This document shows positions 39,205-50,879 of a stretch of 64,000 bases of DNA, piece after piece. Every line of letters starts with the position of its first letter. Position 1 is the stretch's first letter. Origin of the DNA: Motacilla alba alba (lineage: Eukaryota > Chordata > Aves > Passeriformes > Motacillidae); contig NC_052032.1 of the NCBI RefSeq assembly GCF_015832195.1, positions 1,618,618 through 1,682,617 of the forward strand, read 5' to 3'. The notes under the pieces were generated by a model. It did not search any database and was not told the DNA's origin. It worked only from the letters and a program-made list of their open reading frames with translations. The translations under genes were made by a program, and so were the position numbers.

Positions 39205-39258
39205 TGATGTCAGGCGGGCGGAGGAGGTGCCGCTGGCCAAATATAGCGGCGCTTCCTG
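39205..39258 (+). promoter_or_regulatory. CRE-like and CArG/ETS motifs in NSMF promoter
   Basis: TGATGTCA (39205-39212) differs by one base from the CREB site. CCAAATATAG (39237-39246) differs by one base from a CArG box and, 5 bp on, CTTCCTG (39252-39258) is an ETS core in reverse. CArG next to ETS is the layout of a serum response element. The CArG core could instead serve as a TATA-like element. Function is inferred. Confidence 0.45.
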
Positions 39259-39380
39259 GGCGGCGGGGCGGGCTCGTCCCTCCTTCTCTCCCTCCCTCCC
39301 TGCCTCCTGCCGCAGTCAATGGGGCGGCAGCGGCCGCGGCGGAGCGCAGCGCGGGCCGGGGCCGCGGGCCGGGGGCCGGC

Positions 39381-39395
39381 ATGGCGGGGCGCTGA
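39381..39395 (+). promoter_or_regulatory. Upstream ORF 1 in NSMF leader
   Basis: ATG and three further codons (MAGR), then TGA. It is in the same frame as NSMF but closed by its own stop. Relevant only if transcription starts upstream of it. Confidence 0.55.
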
Positions 39396-39432
39396 GGCGG
39401 CGCGGCGGTGAGGGGCGGCGGCGCGCCCCGGC

Positions 39433-39459
39433 ATGGGCAGCCGCGGGGCCCGGCGATGA
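39433..39459 (+). promoter_or_regulatory. Upstream ORF 2, overlapping an in-frame ATG
   Basis: An eight-codon uORF (MGSRGARR, then TGA) with G at -3 and G at +4. Its stop overlaps the next ATG in the tetranucleotide ATGA (39456-39459). That ATG is in frame with NSMF, 12 codons upstream of the conserved start. The overlap could permit termination-reinitiation. Confidence 0.6.
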
Positions 39460-39491
39460 GCGCTCCCCCGGCCGCGACCCCCCGCGCGAAT

Positions 39492-39562
39492 ATGGGCACA
39501 GCCGTGTCCAAAAGGAAGACGCTCAGGAACGAGGCCATGTCGTCCGTGGCGGCCAAAGTGAG
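39492..39562 (+). CDS. NSMF: NSMF exon 1 (start and myristoylation signal)
   Basis: 71 nt from ATG to donor gtgggt, encoding MGTAVSKRKTLRNEAMSSVA then AKV and two bases of Arg. I chose this ATG because it matches the conserved N-terminus, has A at -3 and G at +4, and yields Gly2 with Ser6, the N-myristoylation consensus known for Jacob, followed by basic residues for membrane binding. An in-frame ATG at 39456 would add 12 residues (MSAPPAATPRAN) and bury Gly2. Confidence 0.93.
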
Positions 39563-42500
39563 GTGGGTGCCCGGGGCGCGGCGGGCGATGCCTCGGGGGG
39601 CCCCGCGGTGCCGCCACCCTGCTCGCCCCCGGCCGCCTCGGGGGTCGTGCCGGGCTGGGGGGAGCCCCGAGACCCTCGGAACGAGCCCAGATACCGGTGT
39701 GGTCACGACGCGGGGCTTGTGCCCCAGGGCCATCCCGTGGCTGGGGAGTGGCACCTGCCGGCGGGTCCCTGTCGCTGGCTGCCCCGGTGCCCCCAAACCA
39801 GCCGCACACTCGCTGGTGGCAGCGGGCGGCCGTGCCCCCCTTGCACCCCGCCGACCCTCAGCCTCTGGAGGGGTGTCTTGTCTCCAGAGGCGTCCCCGCC
39901 ATCGGCCCGGCCACAGCACCCGCAGGGGTTTATTTGCTGGGTTGGCAAAGAGCGTGTCAGAAGTGGATTTGTCAGGGATGGATCTTTATAATCTCGGGGA
40001 ATTCGGAAGCGCGGTCAGTGTGCCCGGTGGTTTCTCCTCTGCTGAAATGCCGTGCGCGTGTCCGAGGGCAAAGTCAGCAGCCTCCTTCAAGGGGTCTCGC
40101 TCCTTTGAATGGAAAAACTGCTCTATGAAAATCTGCACCCACCACGTCTGCCCTCCCCGGCAGCGTCCCAAGCCACTACATGGACCGGTTAGGGGATTTG
40201 GGTTCTATATCGTGCCTGTTCTGCTTTTATATTGCTTGTCCTACAATGTAGTATTTCACTCACTGCCTGATCCCAGTGCTTTTCAGTGTCAAGCATGGGA
40301 GAAAATATATTTGCTGCTTAGTGGTACTTAGGTTTAAAAAGCTGTCAAGGATGAGCTTTGCCTTAGTGCCCTTCCCCAGATGAAAGGACCCTTCTCCCAC
40401 GCTGCAGTGCAAGTGTCACAGCAGTCATCCGGCGACTGTTTGGGGGCATTGGCGCAGCTTTTTAGCTGCTCCTTCAGCACAGCTGTGCCAGGGAGTAGGT
40501 CTGTCACTGTCTCTGCTTCAGCTAGGCTGGCTCTTTGCTGCTGGAGAAAAATTGGGAGAAATTTAACTTTTCAGCTGCATTACGCAACACCTTCTTTGTG
40601 TTGTTAGACAAAATTGCATTAGAATAACCTGGAGTCGTGTGTAGGACTCAATCCATGTTGCTGAAAGATCTCAGTCACCTCTCTCTGTAACTCAACGTTA
40701 CGGCATCTCTGCTGTGCTCAGAGGAAAGAGAAGTCTTAAGGCTTGAAGTGAAGAGATGCAAAGCTGTCTGTACCTTGCCATCTGTTTGAGTTGTAAAGAA
40801 ATCCATCCTTCAAACTCTGGAGTATCTCGAGGGAAAGCTCTCCAGGCAGAGCCTGCAACTTCTCCCCATGTTTTGTTGCACCCTGTTATAAGCAGTAATG
40901 AAAAGATGAATGCTTTCCATGGCATTCAGAGATTTGGAAGTGGGATTTTTTGTGGTGATGTCAGCCAGGTGCTTATACAGAAAAGACACGTAAAGCACCA
41001 TAAGTGCAGCGATGGGGTTCTGGGAGTGGGATTAGGCAGTCACACAAACAACACACTCAGTAATTGGTAGGATTTCAAATGATAGTGTGGGTGTTTGGGA
41101 GCGACTAATGTGTTTTGAACATAATGACTTGTTAGCCTACACCAGGGTGGGCAGATGCTCAGGTTCTGTCAACTGTGTGGAGTCCAGGATGGGCCTCAGG
41201 GGTTCTGGTTTGCTCCATATCTGCTGACAAGCTGCAGGTACAGGTTTGTCGGAGCTCTGTGGTGTCTCTGAAGTAAGGTGGTTTGACCAGAAAAGTTATG
41301 AATGGGTTTGAGCTGGGGACAAAATGCCCTTGAGGAGTGTCTGGTCACGTAGATCATGGCACAGGACAGGTGCTTTTATGTGTCTCCCTGTTGATGCCCA
41401 TGCTAGAAATTCCTGATCCAAAAATCATTTGAGGAGATCAGTGAACTTGCCGAGGGGCTCCCTGCAGAGCCTCTTTGCGAGGAGAAGGTGCTGGTGGTGA
41501 CAGGTGCTGTCCATGTGCCTCCACCCTGCTGCTCCAGGCGCGGCTCGGTCCCTGCTCCTGTGGGCTCTGTCATGCTTAGAATTCCGACAGCGGCAATGAC
41601 CCACCTGCTGAAAGGTTTCCTGGAGCGCATCACACACAGCTCCTCTGCTCTGCCCTGGGTCCTCGTCCATGTATCTCCTTCATCCTTATTTACAGCAAGG
41701 ACTCTGTAGGACCCTGGGTAAGGCTACAGAGAGACCATTCTGTCTATCCCACAAGGGCTGGGCACTTGGGTCACCTGGGTGGGTAGCACTGCTGCAATGG
41801 TCATGTGCCCTGTGGGTGTAGGCAGCTGGGGATCCTGGCATTGCTTCTCTGCATCTTCTGGGCTCTGTCCTGTTCATATTTGTCATGACTTCTCTTTAGA
41901 GAGAAAAATAATCTCCTGCTGCAAGTCCAAGTGACCGTGGTGTGTATTTCTTACGTGTGGCTGGAGTGCGTGTGCACACTGGACTGTCTTACTGAGCAAG
42001 GAGCAGGGCTTGTTTGCTGGTGTGAGTAATGGGATCCAGGCAGGAGGTGCAGGCTCCCTAGATTGTTAAATTAAAATCTCTGCAGAGCCACTCAGGGGAG
42101 TTTCATGTCCCAGGAGCATTAATTAACCGTGCAGCTTGTTGTGTGCTGGGTCTTTTAAGTAGCTTCTTACAAACTAAGGACACAATTGCTCTGTGCCAAC
42201 GCTGTGGAGGGCACCCACGACGCTGCTGACTTTGGTCTCCGTGGTCATCTTCTCCTGGGGGAGTCGCAGCGCCCTGCACGCCCAGGAAGGGCTGCGCTTG
42301 GTGCTGCTGCTGTGATTGCCTCTGAAGGGCTTGGATGCAAGATCTCCCTGTTAGGAGGGATTGTTCCCTCCCTGCGTGTGCTTTTATTGCCCTGCAGCTC
42401 CTGGGCCCCAGTGCCGAAGGCAGGGCTGACGCAGTTGTCCTTGAGCGGTGACCTTGGTGCTGCCCCTCCGCTGACAGCCTCTCCAGGGCCCTGGCAGTGC

Positions 42501-45500
42501 CTGTCTGACCTGTGCTCCTTGGCTTCCTCAGAACTTTTTCAAGGGTGCAGATGAACCAAAGCCTTTCAGAAATGGGCTTTCGTTGCCCTTGGTCCCCTGA
42601 CTCTACAGGAAAACACTGGCACCCCAAATGAGGCAGCAAAGCAGATGTTTTCCTGCAGCTCTGCTTTCTATTGTGCTGGCCTACAGCTGTTCTTTGGGAG
42701 AGCGTGACGGTGAGAGCTCACAGACATGAGGTTTTTGCTGGGTGTTCCAGAACCATCTCTTCTTGCAGTCATTAGCACAGGAAATATTTGAGTTGAGAGT
42801 GTGGTTCATCTTGCCCAATTCCATGACCTTGGCATCTTGTCCAGGATAGCCCACAGAGGGATAAGAATTTGGTCTCACTCCCTCTCTTCCTGCCTAGAGA
42901 GGGATGAAGAGTGGCTTTGAACACAGCATTAGTGAAAGGGTGGATTTTTCATTGATGAAATGCAGAGGTAAGTGACCATGTACCTTATCCCAGCCTTCTT
43001 GCTGCTTGAGTGATTTTTGGCTTAGCCTGGGGTTCTTCATGGAGTCTAGATTCTTCTTTTCTTCTTGTGAATTATCTGAGGAGGGGTATTAATTGTCCCT
43101 TTGATTGCCTTTTTAACTTCTGCTGCTCTTCCTCTCTTCTCCTGTCCAAACCTCATGATCATAAATTGCTCCAGTGCTGTGGAGTCTAAGACCCATTGCT
43201 GACATCCAGTCTCCCTTTACTGAGTGTGAGAATTTTATAATTAAAATTTTCCAGCTACCATTTCTCTACATAGATATTTTAGAAAACTAATTTTTGTCGA
43301 GGTATTGTTACTATTAGGCTTAAATAACGTAGGTGTCATCAGTCTTTAATGACTGAGCTGTTAACTGTGGCTGTGCTGGAGGTGTTCCCTTCTCTGCTTG
43401 GTGACAAGAGCAGGATTGCTGCTGTAGGAGGATGTAGGTCCTGATGATGCAGGTCTCTTCTTTCCTGTATGCCTGAGATGCAGCACTGTCAGATGCTGTC
43501 ACAACAGATTCCTGCTCTAACTTCTCTGGGCATTACTTCTGAAGGAGCATGAGAAGGTGGTGGGAGTTCTTTATTTTTCCATGTAATACTCCTGAATAGT
43601 CCAGGAAGCTTAGCTTGCTGCTAAATGGAGTTATCTGAGGTCTTTCCTGTATCTCTGAGTTTTCAATCTGCATTTCTTCACTCTGTAAGTGTCAGTTTGT
43701 TGGATAAATTTTTGTGCATCAGTTTCTCATAGCTGCTTGTGTGCATCAAGGCCCCTTTTATCCTGTTGATGTGATTATTTTAGAGACATGAAGGCCATTC
43801 TGTGCTTATTATATTGTAATTGAGATCTTTGTTATTTGGCGGCTTTGCTCCTTCAAGCAAATCTCTGTCTAGACTGTCTGTGCCTCTTCACAGTTCTCTT
43901 CCAGACCCGAGCCCAGCTCTGACATCTGAGGCACAGCGAGTACTGGAAAATGCCCCCAGAAGGGCATCTGCCTTTGCTGCGTGTGTTGTGCTGCCCTCCT
44001 GGAGCCATTCTGATGGGACGCTGGAGGAAATGCTGGTGTTTTCTGAGGCTTGTCTGTGCTGGTTAGGCTTAGCAGCACAGTGTGCTAGAGCCCTGGTCAC
44101 TGCTTGATGTGCTTTTGCTAAGTCAAGCTGTGCTGACTGTGTGACACGCGGGTCTGCTCTGCCACTAGAATGAAAACCTCTCTCCAGATGAGTCAGGGTT
44201 AAACTTGTCCTGTCATCAGCTGATCACCTCTCAGTGCTACCTGCTCATTGGTATGCAGCTTTTGCTGCATACACTCAGGGTTATAGCTCACCGGCCCATG
44301 GAGCTGTAAGGCACCTTGTATTCCTCTAATTTATGTGAAACAAGTTTTCTTTTTCATCTCTTGCCAGTTAAATTTTCCAAGGTGTCTCTGCTCAGAGCCC
44401 AGTTGAAGCAGTTTATGTCCAGTGCTGTCCAGTGGTGTGAGGGGGCTTGAACTCCGTTGGCAGTGATAGTGGAGGCAGAGCTGAGCTGAGAGAAAAGTCT
44501 GATTGTGTGGCTTGTGATAATAGATAAAAGACAGGGAAAAGAACAGGATGCTAGAACAGCTACCATCTGTTTGAATTGTGCTCTGGCTTTGCTTTGATCC
44601 AGCCGATGGGTAGCCAAGGAGAGCGGAGCAATGGCACAGTAACGATCCAGGCGAGTGCTGGTGAGCTGAGGTGACTGTGAGGGCAGGGGAGGAGCACAAA
44701 AGGCTTGGCGAGGGGCAAGGAGCCGCTAGGAGCAGGCGTGGCCATCAGAGTCCCCTTGGCAAAGGGCACGTGCAGACACCTGCGGGAGATCCATCCGCTG
44801 AGGCACGGCCAAGGAGAAGCCGATGGCACTAGGGAAGCGGGAGCGTAGAAGGGAACCGCTGAGATAATAGGCAGAATAATTAGTGAGAAGTTTCGGGTGT
44901 AATTGGCTGGAAACCCCCCGTTGCACACTGTGCTGTGTTCGCCGGGGCTGGGGAGCTGTGCCCACGTGTCCGTGTTTGTTTGCTCTTGGGATGGCCTGAA
45001 GGGTCTGGGAGCCACGGAGTGGAACAGCCAGGACAGAGCCGCAGGGAGCAGTGCCCAGCTGTGCTTCTGACCTGCACAAGAGCTCTGGTATGGCCTCAAC
45101 TCTGGGTATGACCTGTTCTCTAGGAGCTCTGGCACCTGGGGTTGTACCCTCCTCCCTCCTCTGCCTAGAGAAATGAGAGTGAGGTCAGAGATACTGCAGC
45201 ACCTTCCAGCTTGAGCTCTTACTGAGTGACACTGTTTTCACCATGAAATATGGTGGGCTGGAGGGCAGCAGTGCTTTTCTGGCTCTGTCTTAGCAAGTTA
45301 TCAATTTTGGTCTTAGAAAATGCTTTGTACTGTTTTTTTTGAGCCCATGGTTTGCAAGCTAAAGGTGAAGCATTGGTTCAGATTTTCAGACAGACAAAAC
45401 AGCTTCAGGAATTGGCAAAGAGATGAATGGAGACAATGACTGATGAATTTGGAGCTCATGGAGCTTTTGAACTAGTTACAGATTTATCATCATATTTCAG

Positions 45501-47972
45501 CATTTTTTGTGTAAATCACCATGTTCTCTCACTGATAATTTACCTGAGAACTTGCTTGCTATTATTTTTTCCACATGGAATGACTGCTGATGCAAAAGAG
45601 AAGCTTCAAAGTTTTTCCCAATGGTCTAAGTGTGTGCCCTGTTTGGGAATGGTGTTGGTGATGCCTTGCAAAGACAGACATTTCCATGGGAAGCCTTGGA
45701 GTCCCAGAAGTTTTGATGGAAGAGATCTTGGAATCTCATGCTCAGCCATCTTATTAAAGCCATGTTGTTGTCAATGGTGTGCAAGATCAGCTGTAGCTTT
45801 GGCTGAGCTTTAACCAGCTCTGAGATGGAGCAGCTCTGGAATTTTCTTGCAGCTGAGTTGCCTAATGTTAAAATCATAGAACTGTTATGGTTAGAAAAGA
45901 CCTCCAGGGTCAATGAGTCCATCTGCACACCAAACCCTGCCACATCCACCCCTAAACCATGTCCCCAAGTGCCACATCCCCACTTCCAGGGATTTTTGAC
46001 TCAACCGCTTCCATGAAGTACCACACTCCAGTTCCCAACTTTGCATTTGTGTGTTGCCCAGGATCAAGTCTTGCTTTTTGCCTGGGCAGAAAGGTTGAGG
46101 GTGCCAGGATCATCCATGAGGTGCTTGTCCTCCTGGATGGGTGAACCACAATGGTTCAGCCCCCAACCATTGTGGGCTGGTTGTAGAGCTCCCCATCTGA
46201 CAGAGCCTCCTTGTGACCATCTCTGAGGGTGTTAGGCACTGAGGAGGACAGTTTGGGCAGCTGCCACGCCAAGCCAGTGTCTAAAGGTACAGCCTGGAGC
46301 TGGACAGGTAAGAATCCAAAAACAGGGAAAACCTAGCATTGTCCGTTAGTCTGAAAAGATGCAGAAGCTTAAACCTTTCTTCTTGAACAGCCCCAGCTGC
46401 GCTGCTCCAAAGCTTTTTACATTTGACTGTGCTGAAATTTAGTCCCAGAGAGATTAAATTACTCTTTCCTCATTGTTCATATTGATTCTGTGTTGCTGGC
46501 TGTGGAAGACAAATGGACTTCCCACTCCTTCCAGCCCGAGTCCCTCTGGGAAGTGCATTGGAGCCTTGTTAACCTTTGCTCCTCTGGGAGATGGTGCATA
46601 AAAGCAGTGGGGAAGATCTGGCTTCACAAGCTGGGATATGCAAAGCAGAAGGTGGTTTTGGAGGTCAAGGTAATTTTCCACTTAGATGTTTAATGTCCAT
46701 TATGAGCCTTTTGCAGCAGCTTGAACTGGAGAGGATGTTCTGAGGCTGAGCACCTCTGAAGGAGGAGGACAGTGGATGTGATGCCTCAGTATGGAGAGTC
46801 TTCTGTGTTGCAGCAAATCTTGTCCTTCCCCAGGAGATGCTGATGTGCTTGAAGGCTGAGGGTGCTCAACTCTGGGTTTCTTGGCTTGGCTTGGCTTGCC
46901 AAGGAGGTGGGTGGCTGTTTCACCTCCCTCTTTGCCAGTCTCCACCTTGGGCTGCCCAGTGGCAGCTCAGCTACAGACCTTGGAGAGATTGTTCTACAAA
47001 CCTGGGAAAAATGGATGACTGGGGAAAACCTGGCTCTAGAATTTGCTCTCTTGAGTCACAGGTCTGTTAGATACAGACGTTAGATACGGAGAGCAATCAC
47101 AGGACCAGGACATTACAAATGCCCTGGCAGTTGGAGTCTGGAGGCTTCTGTACTCCATGCCTTGACCAAGGATTCCTTTCCTGTGTGAGTTGCAAGCAGA
47201 AAGCTCTTCCCTGGTTGGAATATTCATAGGTTTGCTCTCTTACGTAGGCCTGGATGTGTGATAAGGGTTGAGCTCACCCTGCTTGCTTGATTCTTAATAT
47301 ATTCCAGTAAAATCTCAGTCATCCACAGGACTGGAATCCATCAGAGAAGCAGGAACTGCTTTTTGTGGGAGGTTGTGGGTGACTCTCAAATAAGCTTGTC
47401 CAGTAATCCAAATACTGACATAGCTGGGGCTTGAGAATTTAGGGTTCAGGTAGGTAAAATGGGCATTAGCATCCACATCTGAGCTGTGATGGCTCCCAGC
47501 TGGGAGCTTTCAGGACCTGTAGGAGCCTGGACTGGTGGTTGGCTCTGGGGTGGAGATGCCTCCTTCCTGGGCTGCCAGGAGGGGCTTAACTCAGGGGGGC
47601 TGGAGACAGTGAGTCAGTTCCTGTGTGCATCACAGATTTCGTGCAGGTGCATTTCAATTCTGTTTTTTCATTTTTATAACAGAGAAGCTGAAGCCTAAAC
47701 TAGGATTCCTGGATTTCTAGTCCAGCTCTCTTTCCCAGTTTGGCCAGGGAAACACTGATGTTCCACCAGAACCACTGGAATCCTGGTGTGCAGTGAGGAA
47801 GCCTCTCTGCTCTGGCAGTGAATTTCCATGGGTGTCACGTGAGGCTGAGGGAATGGTAGCTGCAGGAGCACAGCAGTGTGTTGGTTTTGAACTGTTCCTT
47901 CTTTCCTTGGCCTTTAGGCATCTCAAATCTCTCTCTTTCTCTCCTTGGCTGCCTCCTGATGCTGGGACACAG
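39563..47972 (+). other. NSMF: NSMF intron 1
   Basis: An 8.4-kb intron. Its first 0.4 kb belongs to the CpG island. A CR1 fragment lies at about 45871-46020. About 44580-45010 is somewhat CpG-enriched, with no gene seen. The rest is unassigned single-copy-looking DNA. Confidence 0.8.
45871..46020 (-). mobile_element. CR1 LINE fragment, 3' end
   Basis: Antisense CR1 3' end: aaaatcatagaactgttatg, then gttagaaaagacctccaggg. Similarity may trail on to about 46140. Confidence 0.75.
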
Positions 47973-48034
47973 AGCGGCGAGGGCTTTTGGAGAATACCTT
48001 TCACAAAACCATCCTGAAGGCAGAAATGGCTCAG
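47973..48034 (+). CDS. NSMF: NSMF exon 2
   Basis: A 62-nt exon (acceptor acacag, donor gtaaga) completing Arg24. It encodes AARAFGEYLSQNHPEGRNGS plus one base of a split Asp. It is strongly conserved with mammalian NSMF. The acceptor lacks a strong pyrimidine tract immediately upstream (gatgctgggacacag). Confidence 0.94.
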
Positions 48035-50214
48035 GTAAGAGAACTGATGTGCCTTGGTTACGCCCATGTGTGCCTGCACCTATGGTTAATAGCCTTAGAA
48101 TAAAAGTACATTTGTTGATCTGCCATGAACTGTGAGATCTCAGCAGCAGAGAGGCAGGAGGAGTTGCCCCCAAGGAGAAAAGGCAGTTTGGTGACCCAAG
48201 GCTTGGGTGGGCTGTGGGGATGAGTTCAGTTCGGGGACAAGTGGCCTGTCATAAATTCACCCCTGCAGCTGATGTCCTCGGGAGAAGCTGCAGCTGGGAA
48301 GTGACTGCACTGCACAAGGCTTCTGCACTGGTTTGTGACTCCTAGGTCTTGCTTTCTCTAGGGTATAAAAAACAGGTGAGTTATATTCACTAGTGTAAAT
48401 CCTTGCTGGCAAAGGTAACATCTGGATTTATTCCAGGGATTTGCTTCAACAGGGGTTAAACTGAGATTTGCCTAGATGAGGGCACTACATGTGCTGGCTA
48501 ATGTGTCAGTATTTTCCATGTAGATATTGTCCCCATCAGCTTATCATGAGTTCTGCTTGATGGGCAGGAGAGTGAAGGATAAATTCACCTGACTTCTAAC
48601 AGGACTGTGTCTTCTCTGTGACAAAAGAAAGTATTATACAGGTGGTTAATTCGTGGCAAAACTACAGAAAATCCTGTAGAATCCCCAGAAAGTCTATGTG
48701 AACAAGTAACAAATTGTTTTGTGCTCTGGAGCTGCTGTGCAGGGGATAAAGTTATTAAATAGAATGTAATGTAGAGTGATGTTATCATTTTAGGTAAGCT
48801 GTGTGTGTTCAAGCCTGTACAGGAGATGCCTCTTGCTCTAAGAGCAGTCACACAGTCTTTGGCAGCCAGCTGAGTCCTTTCCTTTTCTCTGGGATCTGTT
48901 CTAATGACCTTCAAGTTGTCCTTGGCTGAGTTGTGCTAATGTTGTGAATGGACAGGCCCTAAGACAATGTACCAAGGTTTTCTTGGATTCTTTTCATGAA
49001 GAACTCCAGTGACACTTTAATATTTGGTCTAAGAACAGCATGTGGAGGTAGGAAGGGAAAGAGAGAGAAAGGCTAGGGTTTGATGCAAACCTTTTTTTTG
49101 TTCCTTCCATCATGGCCATTTCTGCAGCTCCTTCTGTCTCCTGGAGTCTCTGCCAGTCCTTCTTGCAGCCCCCCACCTCCAGTTTCCAGCAGGAAGAAGT
49201 GTTGGCTCCTGCTCATTTTGTAGTGCCCTTGTAGTACCTGTGGGGTCATTTTGGGGCCAGGCAGAGAATCTCTGATGGAGACAAGAGGAAATTGCAGATC
49301 TGTTCAGGTGCCCAAGGCTGGGCAGCCCTGGTCAGATCCAGGGAGTGGGAGCCTCTCTGATATGCACTTAAAAAGCTGCTGTTTAAATCACCCTTGGGGT
49401 GCTCCTGGTTTCTCTGACTGTAGGTTAGGAGAGCATGGAAATGGAGCTGATGTGACTCCTGGATCCTGTGCCACAGCCAGGCTCCCCAGAGCAGCATTTC
49501 AGCCCTGTCTCTGCTTGTGACATCCATAAGCTCTCTGGGGAAGCCTTTTCACTCACTTGGTGTATCAGCCTTGAGATTGTTTTTGAATCCAAGAGAATTT
49601 AGTTGCCACAGGCAAGAATGAAGCAGTGAGAAACACATGGGATCCTTAAGTATTCACTTGGAAAGGAATAAAATTCCCTAGAAATTACTCTAAGTTCTGA
49701 GGAAGAGGGGAGGGAAAAAAAGAATCGTCGTTTTTAAGTCATCTTTTGAAATTCTGCAATGTATAACTTAACACAGTCTGTAACACTTCTTTATAAATAA
49801 CCCCAGTAGGAAGGTTGCTATCCAATAAAAAGCACTGCAAGTAGAAAATTTGGCTCCTTTTAGTTCATCCCAGCAGCCTGATCACAGGGAAGTCACATCT
49901 TTTCTTCCTGCAGAAATTTCATCTCAGAATCACTTGTTCAGGTTCTGGAGGCTTCACCTTTGGCTGGGCAGGGTGCTCAAGCTGCAGCATGAGCTGCCAC
50001 CCAGTGACTCCGTGGAAGCAAAGGAAGGGCTCTGCTGCAGAAGTTGAAGGCTTAACACAGATCCAGAGGGACCTGAATGGGCTCCAGCTCCTCAGAGAGC
50101 AGGCAGAGGCAATGTGAGCAGGGAGAAGCTGTGTGCATGCTGTGGTTGAATTCCCACTTGCCTGTGTGCCTTAGTTCCTGAAAGCTCAGTGCTCCAAATA
50201 ATTGAGTCCTCGGT

Positions 50215-50879
50215 TGTCGGAACTCAGAATGTTCCCCAGACATTCTCGGACGTTCCAGACCCAGGTCAAAAGCATCTGAGACCCTGGCATGCAGCCAGAG
50301 ACCCCTGTGGCTTTGAATCTGACCCATGGAACAGTTTACCAACTTTGCAGGAAGAACAAGAAGTCACAAAAGTTTAGATATTGCAGTAGAAGTAGTCATG
50401 AAGTGAAAGGAAGGATTTCTGAGTGCTGTCCAGGGGGGTTTTAAGCCTTGTACACAGGGGTCCAAGTTTTGTACATGGGGATCAAGGGGTTCTAAGATGG
50501 AGGGATTTGGGTGTGCCCTGTGCTCCTTCTTTCTCCTTCCTAGCCTCCATGTCTTTGGTGATGTTGGCACTCACAAATTGGTTTAGAGTAGAAAGTCACC
50601 ATTCAATATAGATAGTAGGCATTGGGGAAAAGGTATAAACATGTAGTATGTAATATATGATATAAAAGATGGCAGCAGCCCCTGGGAGGGCAGTGTGCCT
50701 TTGTCTGAGCTGCTGAACGGGCCACAGCAGTTCAGGAGAAGAATCTTTTAGATAACCAATAATAAACAACCTTGAGAACAGACAACAGAAGACTACTGAG
50801 TCTTTCTTTGAAGGCACGGGTTGGAGGAGGGACTTTTCCATCTTTTGGGGTCACCCCGATCCGGGGGTGAAACCCCACA
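50215..50879 (+). mobile_element. Solo LTR, ERVK-like, with 6-bp TSD
   Basis: 665 bp from tgtcggaact to gaaaccccaca, flanked by the perfect duplication CTCGGT at 50209-50214 and 50880-50885. A 6-bp TSD with TG...CA ends is typical of ERVK/ERV2 integrations. It contains a TATAAAAG box at 50661-50668 and AATAAA at 50761-50766, placing U3-R-U5 in the sense orientation of NSMF. No internal retroviral genes are attached. Confidence 0.95.

Larger units (their letters stand above)
39130..39950. promoter_or_regulatory. CpG island with NSMF promoter
   Basis: Very GC- and CpG-rich DNA that spans the 5' leader, exon 1 and the start of intron 1 of NSMF. It has GGCGGG-type Sp1 boxes around 39213-39275. 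Its long open frames on both strands are composition artefacts. The start site was not determined; it is probably between about 39240 and 39400. Confidence 0.88.

Noticed and set aside
38804..39919. 371-residue minus-strand open frame across the NSMF promoter
   Set aside because: It lies in the CpG island, where stop codons are rare. It is Gly/Ala/Arg/Pro-rich, overlaps a CR1 and NSMF exon 1, and has no recognisable domain.
39143..39991. 282-residue plus-strand open frame in the CpG island
   Set aside because: Different frame from NSMF exon 1 and composition-driven; it runs through the donor site of a supported exon.
44560..45135. 191-residue minus-strand frame in NSMF intron 1
   Set aside because: Low-complexity Pro/Ser/Leu composition, no domain and no splice or promoter context. 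The region is only mildly CpG-enriched.
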